From Syntrophaceae bacterium (GTDB lineage Bacteria; Desulfobacterota; Syntrophia; Syntrophales; PHBD01): a DNA stretch of 64,000 nucleotides. This document shows, one piece after another, positions 18,136 through 27,237 of the stretch. Each line of letters opens with the position of its first letter. The first letter of the stretch is position 1. The position numbers were made by a program, and so were the translations under genes. Below the pieces are notes generated by a model. That model saw nothing but the letters and a program-made list of their open reading frames with translations. It had not been told where the DNA came from and ran no database searches. Location of the stretch: NCBI GenBank assembly GCA_013177825.1, contig JABLXX010000004.1, positions 253,593-317,592 on the forward strand, read 5' to 3'.

Positions 18136-19734
18136 TCAACGCCCGGCCTGGATCGCCCCGGCGGCGTCGCAGGCCTCCTTCAGACCCAGCGAGCAGGCCT
18201 TCCGGAAATCCGCGAGGGCCTGGCTTTTCCTTCCCTTCTTTTTGTAGGCGGTTCCCCGGTTCTTGTAGGCATTGGCGTACCCGGGGGTGAGGGCGATGGC
18301 GCGGTTGTAGTCGTCGATGGCCTGGTCGAGCCGGCCCTGAACGAACCGGGCGTATCCCCGGTTGTTGAAGGCGAGGTCGTACCTGGGGTTGAGGGCGATG
18401 GCGCGGGTGTAGTCATCGATGGCCCGCTCAACCCGGTTCATCCGCCGGTACACGATGCCCCGGGTGTTGTAGGCATCGGCCAACTTGGGGTCCAGGGAGA
18501 TCGCGCGGTTCAGGTCTTTCAGCGCTTCGTTCAGACGGTTCTTCTTGAGCCAGGCGTCTCCCCGGTTGTAGTACGTACCGGCGTCGGACGGCTCCAGGGC
18601 GATGGCCCGGTCGAGGTCCGCAATGGCCTGGTCGAGCCGCCCCGCCATCAGGTGGGCATTCCCGCGGTGATGGAACGCCAGTGACGAGGCCGGGTTCAGC
18701 TCCAGAGACCGGTTGTAGTCCTTGATGGCCCGGTCGTATTCGCGCTTGTCGAACCAGGCGCTGCCCCGGTTGTGGTAGGAACTGGACCCGTCCGGATTCA
18801 GTGCGATGGACCGATCGAAATCATCGATGGCCCGGTCCAATTTGCCCATCCGCCGGTATACGGTGCCCCGGCCGTCGTAAGCGCTGGCGCCGTCCGGCTT
18901 CAGGGCGATGGCCCGGTTCAGATCCTTCAATGCCTGGTCGTACTTTCCCATTTCCCGGTAGGCAAGCCCGCGGTTGCGGTGGATATAGGCCGCACCCGGC
19001 TCCAGAGCGAGGGCCCGAGTGTAGTCGGCGACGGCCCTGTTAAAGAGCTCTTGCCGCTGGTAGGCGTTTCCCCGGTTCGCGTAGGCGTCCGCGTAGCCCG
19101 GATCCAGTTCGATTGCCGACGTGTAGGCCGCAACGGCCGGCCCGAATTCATTCCGCAGGTAGAACTGGAGGCCCTTCTCCAGCCAGGCGGAGGCCTGGAG
19201 GCGCTTTTCGTCCTGCGTGATTTTCTCCTGCAGGGGTATGGCCTCTTTCTTCCCCTTCGAGCGGGCCAGCTCCGCCTTCAGCCGGTCGATCTCCCGGCGG
19301 CTGTCTTCGTATGATTTCCGGAGGTTGCCGTAATCCTCGGCGGCGTCCCGTTCCCGGACCCGGGCGGCCATTTTTTTGACCTCGTCCGTCTGGATCCGGG
19401 CACGGATGCGGACCCACACAATGAGGCCATCCCCCGCCATGGTCCTCTTCTTTTCCAGGACCGTCACGTCCATGATCCCCGAGGCGAGAACCTGGACCTC
19501 GTCGCGGGTGAGCTGGAGATTCTCCACCTTCGAGTAGCTCTCCACATAGGTTCCCGCTTCCTCAAGGGCGGCCCGCTTCGCCTTCTGCAGCGCCCGCTCT
19601 TCCGCGGCCAGGGGCGTCTCGCCGTCCCCCATGATGTAGGATCCCTCGGCGGTGATCTCCCGGACATCCGCGACGGCCGATCCGGGAAGAATCAGAAGAA
19701 GCATGATCAGAATGTGGATCAGAAAGGTTTTCAT
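18136..19734 (-). CDS. Exported TPR-repeat protein with LPP20/FlgT-like N-terminal domain
   Basis: This is a 532-residue protein. A signal peptide (about residues 1-22, ending AVA-D) is followed by a domain with ITAEGSYIMGDGETPLAAEERALQKAKRAALEEAGTYVES, similar to the domain found in FlgT/LPP20-type envelope proteins. A helical segment (about 140-175) precedes roughly ten tandem 34-residue TPR motifs with the consensus A-x-x-N-R-G-x-A-Y-x-x-x-G to the C-terminus. TPR arrays are protein-binding scaffolds; location in the periplasm or at the outer membrane is inferred from the leader. GGGAGG lies seven bases before the ATG. The downstream neighbour phzF is convergent. Codon use is like the surrounding genes. 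Confidence 0.85.
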   Translation of the reverse strand: MKTFLIHILIMLLLILPGSAVADVREITAEGSYIMGDGETPLAAEERALQKAKRAALEEAGTYVESYSKVENLQLTRDEVQVLASGIMDVTVLEKKRTMAGDGLIVWVRIRARIQTDEVKKMAARVRERDAAEDYGNLRKSYEDSRREIDRLKAELARSKGKKEAIPLQEKITQDEKRLQASAWLEKGLQFYLRNEFGPAVAAYTSAIELDPGYADAYANRGNAYQRQELFNRAVADYTRALALEPGAAYIHRNRGLAYREMGKYDQALKDLNRAIALKPDGASAYDGRGTVYRRMGKLDRAIDDFDRSIALNPDGSSSYHNRGSAWFDKREYDRAIKDYNRSLELNPASSLAFHHRGNAHLMAGRLDQAIADLDRAIALEPSDAGTYYNRGDAWLKKNRLNEALKDLNRAISLDPKLADAYNTRGIVYRRMNRVERAIDDYTRAIALNPRYDLAFNNRGYARFVQGRLDQAIDDYNRAIALTPGYANAYKNRGTAYKKKGRKSQALADFRKACSLGLKEACDAAGAIQAGR

Positions 19735-19972
19735 GACTGCCTCCCAAACTCACCATAAGGGGAAAACAATCTCCAGTGCAAGCCCCCATGCCGGTGAATC
19801 GCTGAACGGCAGACTCCCGGAGGTGATAACCGGGTGGACTGCATCCCTTTTCCGCATGATGAACGTTGCCGTAACGGCGGACCCATGGTAGAAAAACACG
19901 TCTCGTACGAAAATCATTTCGTTCCGGATACCCGTTCCTTTCTGGAGGGGACCGGTCGGAGAGGAATCGAGC

Positions 19973-20974
19973 ATGCTGAAGGTCATCGAGGACGAGGCCA
20001 CCATCCGGCGGTGTCAGCAGCAGTTCAGCCGAAGTTTCCGGGCTGTCGCGGACGCGCGGATTCCCGTCCGGGTTGGGCATCCGGGGGCTAGCTTCCGGGC
20101 CTCCGTATACTGGTCGGACGAACGGGATCTCTGGCTCTACTCCAAGCGGATCCCGGAGAAGAACCACTGGAACGTCCTGGGGATCGGCAAGCCGGCGCCG
20201 GAGGGGCGGGTAGCCATCACCTGCGAGATCAATTTCCCGATCCGGGGAATCGACCGGAAGATCGGCGGCGCCCTGGCGCGGGACCCGGAAGGGGTGATCT
20301 ATGTCGTCCACCGGGGCCGCCTCGGGGGAAGCCGGAAGGGAATCGGCAAATCCCTGTTCGGGAGCCGCTACCGCGGTGTCTGGGCTCTCATGGAGGACGG
20401 TGAAGAACTGGCGACGGTGGCCGTTGTGGGCGCCCTTCATTCTCCCCGTTTCGTCCGCCAGCTCGGGCAGTTCGTCCGCAAGGTCCAGCGGATGAAAGAC
20501 CTGGCCGCGTCTCAGGACCCCCAACTGGCCATCGCCTTCCCGGAAGTGAAGTTCCGCGAAGAACTCAGCGGCAAAGCGGCCCTGCCGGATCCCGTCGATC
20601 TTTCCCGGTTTTGCGACCGCGGCCTGATCGCCGGCGACCTGGCCGCGGCTCTTCAGTCCATGGGACTCCAGTCGGGCAACGACGAAGGCCGGGACTGCTT
20701 TATCGTGGACAGCCAGGAGCGGATCACCGTCCTGTTCAAAATTCTGACGAGCCTCCGGGACGGCGAGGTTCACGAAGCGGCGGCAAGGCTCCTGGTGGAC
20801 GGCGTTTCTCTCCCGGAAAAACCGTGGTTGGTCCTGGCTGCTCCGGCCGCCCTGCCTGCCGTTTTGGCGGAGCCCCTGAAGGCCCTCGGCGCGGAAATCC
20901 TGCCCTATGACTGGTCCGGGGACCGAGCCGTGTTTCCACAGTTGAAGGCCTTTGTCCGGGAGATCGGGCGTTGA
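19973..20974 (+). CDS. Conserved-looking protein of unknown function, 333 aa
   Basis: I do not recognise this family. The protein has no signal peptide or membrane helix. The N-terminal half holds a compact beta-rich part with VYWSDERDLWLYSK, HWNVLGIG, ITCEINFPIRGIDRKIGGAL, and VIYVVHRGRLGG next to a basic SRKGIGKSLF. Arg/Lys-rich glycine loops of this kind often bind nucleic acid. A C-terminal half (from about residue 215) looks like a separate alpha/beta domain with SQERITVLFKILTS and a final WLVLAAPAALPAVLAEPL strand-helix unit. GAGG eight bases upstream supports the ATG. Codon use is that of a normal local gene. It is divergent from the TPR gene. Confidence 0.7.
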   Translation: MLKVIEDEATIRRCQQQFSRSFRAVADARIPVRVGHPGASFRASVYWSDERDLWLYSKRIPEKNHWNVLGIGKPAPEGRVAITCEINFPIRGIDRKIGGALARDPEGVIYVVHRGRLGGSRKGIGKSLFGSRYRGVWALMEDGEELATVAVVGALHSPRFVRQLGQFVRKVQRMKDLAASQDPQLAIAFPEVKFREELSGKAALPDPVDLSRFCDRGLIAGDLAAALQSMGLQSGNDEGRDCFIVDSQERITVLFKILTSLRDGEVHEAAARLLVDGVSLPEKPWLVLAAPAALPAVLAEPLKALGAEILPYDWSGDRAVFPQLKAFVREIGR

Positions 20975-21092
20975 CTCCCGCCCGATTCTCCGGGCCGCCG
21001 GTTGCGGATTCCGGGTTTCATCCTGCTGCGCTCCGGCGGGGTAAGGCGGTCGTCCCGCAGGGCGGCGAGTGTGGATGCCGCGGGAGGATGCC

Positions 21093-21806
21093 GTGACGTC
21101 CCTGGCCGAACTTCCCCGTGGCCGGCTTTTCCGCTTCGCCCACCGGGGTGCCTCGGCCCGGGCGCCGGAGAACACCCTGGCGGCCGTTGAGCAGGCCCTT
21201 GCCCTCGGGGCCGACGGCGTTGAGATCGACGTGTACGCCGTCGAGAGCGAACTGGTCGTGATCCACGATCCCCGGCTGGAGCGGACGACGAACGGGCAGG
21301 GCCGGGTCATGGCCTCCCCCCTCGCCTATCTGCGCTCCCTCGATGCCGGACAGGGACAGAGGATTCCCTTTCTCCACGAGGTCCTGGACCTGGTGGACCG
21401 GCGGGCCGTGGTCAACGTGGAATTGAAAGGGCCCGGCACAGCCGGTCCGGCAGCGGCCGTTGTGCGGCGGTATGTGAGAGAACGCGGATGGCGTTACGGG
21501 GATGTTCTCCTGTCATCCTTTCACCGCCGGGAACTGGCCGTTGCCGGGGAGGAGGCGCCCCGAATTCCCCGGGGCCTTCTGACGCGCTCCCCCATCCTCC
21601 CCACGAAGCGCTTTCAGGTGGAAAGGAATCTTTTTTCCATCCATATCCGCCTGGACCGGGTCAGCCGCCGCCTTACGGACGCGGCGCACCGGAGGGGCCT
21701 GAAGGTATTTGTCTATACCGTCAACCGGGAGGAGGACTTCCGGGCCATGGAAGCCATGGGAGTCGACGGCGTCTTCACCGACTTTCCAGTGTCGGTGAAG
21801 GGATGA
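21093..21806 (+). CDS. Glycerophosphodiester phosphodiesterase
   Basis: This is a 237-residue TIM-barrel enzyme that hydrolyses glycerophosphodiesters to glycerol-3-phosphate and an alcohol. The active-site segments are FAHRGASARAPENT (catalytic HRG and E-N-T) and GADGVEIDVYAVESELVVIHDPRLERTTNG (metal-binding E-x-D and catalytic H-D). The C-terminal strand VFVYTVNREEDFRAMEAMGVDGVFTDFP is also typical. An in-frame GTG at 21069 exists, but GGGAGG at 21082-21087 fits the GTG at 21093. There is no signal peptide, so it acts in the cytoplasm. It precedes the flavodiiron gene by 130 bases with no obvious functional link. Confidence 0.9.
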   Translation: MTSLAELPRGRLFRFAHRGASARAPENTLAAVEQALALGADGVEIDVYAVESELVVIHDPRLERTTNGQGRVMASPLAYLRSLDAGQGQRIPFLHEVLDLVDRRAVVNVELKGPGTAGPAAAVVRRYVRERGWRYGDVLLSSFHRRELAVAGEEAPRIPRGLLTRSPILPTKRFQVERNLFSIHIRLDRVSRRLTDAAHRRGLKVFVYTVNREEDFRAMEAMGVDGVFTDFPVSVKG

Positions 21807-21936
21807 AAGAGGCAAATCGATATGCAGAGCGGGCAATCCGGAGCCGTCCCGAAGCTGTCGGGATTGACACCCTCCACGGCGTAATGCTATCCAATGCCCG
21901 GCATTTCCCATTCCGATACGGCTACGAGGTAAGCAC

Positions 21937-23154
21937 ATGAACAACGTCGATTTCTACAAGGCTGTGAAGATCACCGACCGGGTCTGGTGGGTCGGTGCGA
22001 TCGACTGGAATATCCGGGATTTCCATGGCTACACGACCCGCCGGGGAAGCACCTACAACGCCTACCTGGTGATGGCCGACAAGATCACCCTGATGGATAC
22101 GGTGAAGGCCCCGTTCCGGGAGGAGATGCTCTCCCGGATCGCCTCCGTCGTGGACCCGAAGGAAATCCGCTACATCGTCTCCAACCACTCGGAGATGGAC
22201 CACACGGGCTGCCTGCCGGAGATCATCGACATGATCCGGCCGGAGAAGGTCTTTGCATCCCCCATGGGTGCAAAGACCCTGCAGGAGCTTTTCCACCGTC
22301 CGGCGGAGATCGTTCCCCTGAAGGACGGCAGCCGCCTCAGCCTGGGCAACGCGACCCTGGACTTCATGGAGACGCGGATGCTCCACTGGCCCGACAGCAT
22401 GTTCAGCTATCTCCAGGAGGACAGGCTGCTCTTTTCCCAGGACGGCTTCGGCATGCACCTGGCCACTTCGGAGCGGTTCGACGACGAGATCGACCCGGCT
22501 GTCCTCGAGTTCGAGGCAGCCACGTACTATGCCAACATCCTCCTGCCGTACTCTCCGCTCGTCCTGAAACTCCTGGAGCGGGTCGCCGCTTCGGGCCTGG
22601 CCATCGATGTCATCGCCCCGGACCACGGACCCGTCTGGCGGAAGGATTTGCAGGGGATCCTCGCCCGCTACGGCCGCTGGGCCGCCCAGAAGCCGGCGGC
22701 CAAGGCCGTCGTGGTCTACGCCACCATGTGGAAGAGCACCGAGAAGATGGCCAGGGCCATGGCAGAGGGGCTTGCCGAAGGAGGGCTCCGGGTGAAGCTC
22801 ATGAACATGGACGAGGTTCACCGGAGCGACGTGGTTTACGAGACCCTGGAGGCGGGGGCTCTTTGCGCCGGCTCCCCCACCCTGAACAACAACCTGCTTC
22901 CCCAGATGGCCGACGTCCTGACGTACCTGAAGGGGCTCCGGCCGGCCAACCTGCTGGGGTGCGCCTTCGGCTCCTATGGCTGGAGCGGTGAGTCGGCGAA
23001 GCAGGTCCAGGAATACCTGGAAGACACGAAGGTGAAGATCGTCGGCGAGGCCATCCGGGCAAAGCACGTCCCCGACCGGGATACGCTGGCCCGCTGTTTC
23101 GAGCAGGGGCGTCAGGTGGCTGCGGCTGTCAAGGACGTCGTTTCCCAGGGATGA
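21937..23154 (+). CDS. fprA: Flavodiiron protein (rubredoxin:oxygen/NO oxidoreductase)
   Basis: This is a 405-residue cytoplasmic A-type flavoprotein. The beta-lactamase-like domain carries the di-iron ligands His84, Glu86, Asp88 and His89 in SNHSEMDHTG, then a His in MLHWPDSM, an Asp in FSQDGFGMH and a His in APDHGPVWR. The flavodoxin domain begins near residue 250 (AVVVYATMWKSTEKMA) and binds FMN. It reduces dioxygen to water or NO to nitrous oxide with electrons from rubredoxin, which is encoded next. With rubrerythrin downstream it makes a complete oxygen and peroxide scavenging set of an anaerobe. Confidence 0.92.
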   Translation: MNNVDFYKAVKITDRVWWVGAIDWNIRDFHGYTTRRGSTYNAYLVMADKITLMDTVKAPFREEMLSRIASVVDPKEIRYIVSNHSEMDHTGCLPEIIDMIRPEKVFASPMGAKTLQELFHRPAEIVPLKDGSRLSLGNATLDFMETRMLHWPDSMFSYLQEDRLLFSQDGFGMHLATSERFDDEIDPAVLEFEAATYYANILLPYSPLVLKLLERVAASGLAIDVIAPDHGPVWRKDLQGILARYGRWAAQKPAAKAVVVYATMWKSTEKMARAMAEGLAEGGLRVKLMNMDEVHRSDVVYETLEAGALCAGSPTLNNNLLPQMADVLTYLKGLRPANLLGCAFGSYGWSGESAKQVQEYLEDTKVKIVGEAIRAKHVPDRDTLARCFEQGRQVAAAVKDVVSQG

Positions 23155-23181
23155 AAGAATCAGGCAATTGTGGAGGAAATC

Positions 23182-23343
23182 ATGAAGAAATATGTTTGTG
23201 ACGTGTGCGGCTATGTGTACGACCCGGCCAAGGGAGATCCCGATGCCGGAATCCCCCCCGGGACGGCTTTTGAGGATCTGCCCGAAGACTGGGTCTGCCC
23301 GATCTGCGGTTCCGGCAAAGACGTCTTCGCCCCGGAGGAGTAG
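23182..23343 (+). CDS. Rubredoxin
   Basis: This is a 53-residue protein. Its two C-x-x-C-G knuckles (Cys6/Cys9 and Cys39/Cys42) bind a single iron. The intervening segment with [12 protein letters not shown] and [19 protein letters not shown] is the standard rubredoxin fold. GGAGG lies just before the ATG. It lies between the flavodiiron protein (27 bases away) and rubrerythrin (9 bases away), so it is the probable electron carrier for both. Confidence 0.95.
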   Translation: MKKYVCDVCGYVYDPAKGDPDAGIPPGTAFEDLPEDWVCPICGSGKDVFAPEE

Positions 23344-23352
23344 GAGGAACCG

Positions 23353-23844
23353 ATGAGCAAGATCATGGAGATCCTCCACCAGGCCTACACCGGCGAGGCC
23401 AAGGCGGTCCTGCGGTTGAAGGTCTATGCCGACAAGGCGGAGAAGGAGGGCTATCCCCAGATGGCCAGACTGTTCCGGGCCATTGCCCTGTCGGAGGAAG
23501 TCCACGGAACCCGGGCCCTGCGGCTCCTCAAGGAGATCAGGAGCACTGAGGACAACCTGGCGGCCAGCTTCGAGTCGGAGACGAAGGTGGCCGGCGTGGC
23601 CTACGACGCCTTCATCAAAATCGCCAATGAAGAGGGGAACCGCGGCGCCGCCCTGCACTTCAGCCAGAGCCGGGACGTCGAGGAGGTCCATGCGAAGCTG
23701 TACAAGGAGGCCATGGGCCACTTCATGGAAGAGCGGGAGACGACATACTATGTGTGCACGATCTGCGGCTATGTCTCCGACGGCGTCCTCCCGGACAAAT
23801 GTCCCGTCTGCTCCGCCAAGCCGGAGTACTTTACCCAGGTGTGA
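23353..23844 (+). CDS. Rubrerythrin
   Basis: This is a 163-residue protein. The N-terminal four-helix ferritin-like domain has conserved carboxylate positions (for example YTGEAKAVLRLKVYADKAEKEG, ALSEEVHG and the later VEEVHAKLY), which form the di-iron site. A C-terminal rubredoxin-like domain has YVCTICGYVSDG and DKCPVCSAK. It reduces hydrogen peroxide to water with electrons from rubredoxin. AGGAGG stands before the ATG. It is the third gene of the oxygen-defence cassette. Confidence 0.93.
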   Translation: MSKIMEILHQAYTGEAKAVLRLKVYADKAEKEGYPQMARLFRAIALSEEVHGTRALRLLKEIRSTEDNLAASFESETKVAGVAYDAFIKIANEEGNRGAALHFSQSRDVEEVHAKLYKEAMGHFMEERETTYYVCTICGYVSDGVLPDKCPVCSAKPEYFTQV

Positions 23845-24010
23845 CGACGAAGAAACAGGCCGGACGGGGGCGCTGCGGATCCTTCCCCGCCGCGGCACAC
23901 AAAAACCTGCGCCTCGTTTGACGGGGCTCGCGTGCCCTGACGGCGAGTGTCCCTGCGGGCGGGGCCGGATGTTCTCCCGCTGAATCTGCCTGAAATCGGA
24001 AGGCTGATCC

Positions 24011-24442
24011 ATGACAAGTATCTTCATTCGCTGGCTGATCCTGACCGTGGCCGTTCTCGCGGCGGCCTACTTCGTGGAAGGCATCCGCGTGGCCAGCTTC
24101 TGGTCCGCCTTCTTCGCCGCCGCCGTCCTGGGGATTCTCAATACGCTCCTCAAGCCCGTCCTGATCATCGTTACACTGCCCGTGAACATTCTGACCCTGG
24201 GGCTGTTCACCCTGGTCATCAACGCGCTGCTTCTGAAAATGGCCTCGGGGGTGATCCCCGGGTTCGACGTACAGGGATTCTGGCCCGCCGTCCTGGGCGC
24301 GCTCCTGATCAGCATCGTCAGCTGGATCCTCCATTCCTTCTTCTCCGGACCCGGTCCCGGCATCCGCTCCGGTCCGGGACCCCGCCGGTCCCGGGACGAG
24401 ACCATCGACCTCTCGCGCCGTGGAGACGACCGATGGGAGTAG
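24011..24442 (+). CDS. Phage_holin_4_2 family membrane protein
   Basis: This is a 143-residue protein with four predicted membrane helices and a charged C-terminal tail ([19 protein letters not shown]). The pattern [16 protein letters not shown], the second helix with [38 protein letters not shown], and a glycine-rich loop match the widespread Mycobacterial-phage-holin-IV/YvlD family. Despite the name, such proteins are ordinary chromosomal membrane proteins; no lysis gene is near. Its 3' end overlaps the mutS start by ten bases. Confidence 0.82.
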   Translation: MTSIFIRWLILTVAVLAAAYFVEGIRVASFWSAFFAAAVLGILNTLLKPVLIIVTLPVNILTLGLFTLVINALLLKMASGVIPGFDVQGFWPAVLGALLISIVSWILHSFFSGPGPGIRSGPGPRRSRDETIDLSRRGDDRWE

Positions 24443-27057
24443 GGGACCTGACCCCCGCCATGCGCCAGTATGTGGCGCTCAAGGAGAAGTATCCCGACTG
24501 CATTCTCTTCTTCCGGATGGGCGACTTCTACGAGATGTTCTTTGACGACGCCGTCACGGTGGCGCCCGTCCTGGATATCGCGCTGACGTCTCGGAACAAG
24601 GGGAAGGAGGATGCCGTCCCCCTCTGTGGCGTTCCCTGGCACTCCGCTTCGGGCTACATCGCCCGTCTCATCGAGAACGGCTTCAAGGTCGCCGTCTGCG
24701 AGCAGATGGAAGACCCCAGGCAGGCGAAGGGCGTCGTGAAGCGCGACGTGGTCCGCGTCGTGACGCCGGGGCTGGTCCTGGAACCGGACAACCTCCGGGC
24801 CAAGGAGAACAACTTCCTCGCCTCCGTCTGTGTTCGGGAGGGAACGTACGGGATGGCCTTCCTGGACATCTCGACGGGCGATTTCCGGATCACCCGGTTC
24901 GTGGATCGGGAGTTCTTCCTTGCCGAAGCGGCGGGCCTTGGTTTCCGGGAGATGATCGCCGAAGAAGAGGCCCGGTCGGAGCCCTGGCTGAAGAGTCTCC
25001 GGCAGCGCTCCAATGCCCTCCTGGTGAATTTCCTGCCGCCGGACTATTTTGACGCCGACGCAGCCCGGGATCGTCTAGGCGCCTATTTCCCCCCGGAATC
25101 CATCGACCGGCAGGGCATCTCCGGAACGCCTGCCCTCGCAGGTGCGGCGGGAGCGCTGCTCCGCTACGTGGAGGAAACCCAGAAGGAGCGCCTGGGGCAC
25201 CTTCGGGAGATCCAGTTCCAGGAAGCCGGCGAGTACCTCGTCCTGGACGAGACGGCCCGGGAGAACCTGGAACTCTTCACGACCATCCGGGAGCAGAAGA
25301 AGGCGGGCTCGCTCTTCCACGCCCTCGACGAGACGGTCACTCCCATGGGGGGGAGGAGGCTCCGCTGGTGGCTCTCGTACCCCCTGGTGAATCCCGCGCG
25401 GATAGGCGAGCGCCTGGACGCAGTCGGTGCGATCCGGGAGCGGAATCTGATGCGGGAGCGGCTCCGGAAGGCCCTGTCCTGCGTGCAGGACCTGGAGCGC
25501 CTGGCGGCCCGTGTATCCATGGGCGTGGCCAATGCCCGGGACCTGGCGGCCCTCCGTTCCTCCCTGGATCAGGTGCCGGCGGTCCTGGCCGCCGCGGAGG
25601 AATGGACGGCGCCGCTGGCCGTTTCCCGGAAGGCGGACGTCGACGAAATGGCGGACCTGCGGGAGCTGATCGGGATGGCCATCGTGGATGACCCGCCCTT
25701 CAGCGTCCGCGAGGGGGGGATCATCCGGGAGGGGTACGACGCCGACCTGGACGGGCTCATCGTCCTGAGCCGTGACGGCAAGCGGGGCATCGCCTCCCTG
25801 GAGGAGACGGAGCGGCGAAAGACGGGCATCTCCACGCTGAAGGTGGGCTACAACAGCGTCTTTGGCTACTACATCGAGGTGACGAAGGCCAACGCCGACC
25901 GGGTGCCGCCGGAGTACGTCCGCAAACAGACCCTGGTGAACGCGGAGCGCTACATCAACCAGGAGTTGAAGGAGTTCGAGCACGCTGTCCTCCATGCGGA
26001 GGAGCGGCGGCGGGAGAGGGAATACGAGCTCTTCACGGCGGTGCGCGACGAGGCGGCCCGGCAGGTGCGGCGGATCCAGGCCACCGCCTCGGCCCTGGCC
26101 GACCTGGATGCCCTGGCGTCCCTGGCGGAGGTGGCCCAGCGAGACAATTTCTGCCGCCCCGACGTGGACGACGGCGACGCCATCGACATCCGCGACGGCC
26201 GGCACCCCGTCGTCGAAAAAGCGGTCTTCCCCGAGGCGTTCGTTCCCAACGACACCCTCCTGGACGGGAGGGAGAACCGCTTCCTCATCATCACGGGCCC
26301 CAACATGGCCGGCAAGTCCACCTACATCCGGCAGGTGGCGCTGATCGTGATCCTGGCCCAGATGGGGGGATTCGTCCCCGCCGCCTCCGCCCGGATCGGG
26401 GTGGCCGACCGGATCTTCACGCGCATCGGCGCCGCCGACAACCTGGCCCGCGGGCAGAGCACCTTCATGGTGGAGATGAATGAGGTCGCCGGCATCCTCC
26501 GCCACGGCACGCCCCGGAGCCTCGTCATCCTCGACGAGGTGGGGCGAGGGACCAGCACCTTCGACGGCCTGTCCATCGCCTGGGCCGTGGCGGAGCATCT
26601 CCACGACGCGCCGAGCCTCCGGTGCCGGACCCTCTTCGCCACGCACTACCATCAGCTCACGGAGATGGCCGCCGCGAAGGAGGGCGTAAAGAACTACAAC
26701 ATCGCCGTCCGGGAATGGGGAGACCGGATCATCTTCCTCCGGAAGATCATGGAGGGCGGGACGAACCGGAGCTACGGCATCCAGGTGGCCCGCATCGCCG
26801 GCGTCCCCGAGGACGTGATCCAGCGGGCCCGGGAGATCCTGCACAACATCGAGAACGGCGAGTTCGACGAAGGCGGGATGCCCCGCCTCGCCAGGGGAAA
26901 GCGGGCGTCCCGGAAGGAGTCAAGCCAGCTCAGCCTTTTCGCGGGCGTCCGGGACGATCTCCTGGAGGAGATCCGGGTGGCGGATCCCATGAACATGACC
27001 CCCCTGGAGGCCCTGCAGCGCATCCAGGAATGGAAGGAGCGCCTGGAAAAGGAGTAG
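24433..27057 (+). CDS. mutS: DNA mismatch repair protein MutS
   Basis: This is an 874-residue mismatch-recognition ATPase. The mismatch-binding Phe-x-Glu lies in GDFYEMF (Phe32, Glu34) at the N-terminus. A connector and lever/clamp region follows, and the ABC-type ATPase has Walker [10 protein letters not shown] near residue 622, a Walker [19 protein letters not shown] and the [10 protein letters not shown] switch. The C-terminal region ends in a helix-turn-helix dimerisation part. The open frame continues upstream of 24433, but the [13 protein letters not shown] start is the family's usual one. The overlap with the upstream membrane-protein gene suggests co-translation. A mutL gene is not in the window. 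Confidence 0.96.
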   Translation: MGVGDLTPAMRQYVALKEKYPDCILFFRMGDFYEMFFDDAVTVAPVLDIALTSRNKGKEDAVPLCGVPWHSASGYIARLIENGFKVAVCEQMEDPRQAKGVVKRDVVRVVTPGLVLEPDNLRAKENNFLASVCVREGTYGMAFLDISTGDFRITRFVDREFFLAEAAGLGFREMIAEEEARSEPWLKSLRQRSNALLVNFLPPDYFDADAARDRLGAYFPPESIDRQGISGTPALAGAAGALLRYVEETQKERLGHLREIQFQEAGEYLVLDETARENLELFTTIREQKKAGSLFHALDETVTPMGGRRLRWWLSYPLVNPARIGERLDAVGAIRERNLMRERLRKALSCVQDLERLAARVSMGVANARDLAALRSSLDQVPAVLAAAEEWTAPLAVSRKADVDEMADLRELIGMAIVDDPPFSVREGGIIREGYDADLDGLIVLSRDGKRGIASLEETERRKTGISTLKVGYNSVFGYYIEVTKANADRVPPEYVRKQTLVNAERYINQELKEFEHAVLHAEERRREREYELFTAVRDEAARQVRRIQATASALADLDALASLAEVAQRDNFCRPDVDDGDAIDIRDGRHPVVEKAVFPEAFVPNDTLLDGRENRFLIITGPNMAGKSTYIRQVALIVILAQMGGFVPAASARIGVADRIFTRIGAADNLARGQSTFMVEMNEVAGILRHGTPRSLVILDEVGRGTSTFDGLSIAWAVAEHLHDAPSLRCRTLFATHYHQLTEMAAAKEGVKNYNIAVREWGDRIIFLRKIMEGGTNRSYGIQVARIAGVPEDVIQRAREILHNIENGEFDEGGMPRLARGKRASRKESSQLSLFAGVRDDLLEEIRVADPMNMTPLEALQRIQEWKERLEKE

Positions 27058-27237
27058 GAGAGCGGAATTTTCGGGAAAGCGGTGAAGGTCCCGAATTCCC
27101 CCCGCCGGGCCGACCGCAGGCCAGTCCGTCGCCACAAGGCACAAGGAGTCCATCGTTCCGCCGGGGCGGGTTTCCCGGTACTGGCCGGGACGCACCCGGG
27201 TAAAGAGAAATGATACGTGAGGAGAACGTGTGAAGCC

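Noticed and set aside
19750..20004. An 84-codon minus-strand frame between the TPR gene and the unknown protein
   Set aside because: It overlaps the start of the better-supported gene at 19973 and has no ribosome site or motif.
21922..24027. A 701-codon open frame on the minus strand across fprA, rubredoxin and rubrerythrin
   Set aside because: It is antisense to three well-recognised genes. Its protein is rich in Arg, Gly, Leu and Val without motifs, which is a GC-driven shadow frame.
23947..24432. Upstream extension of the mutS frame
   Set aside because: The extension overlaps the membrane-protein gene and is not part of MutS, whose normal start is at 24433.
24011..24442. Possible prophage lysis module (holin-like protein)
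   Set aside because: No endolysin, spanin, tail or integrase genes lie nearby; this family is common on chromosomes.
27119..27186. GGCCAGT/ACTGGCC inverted repeat between mutS and the kinase fusion
   Set aside because: It is only 7 bp with a 54-base spacer in a GC-rich region, so it is likely chance.
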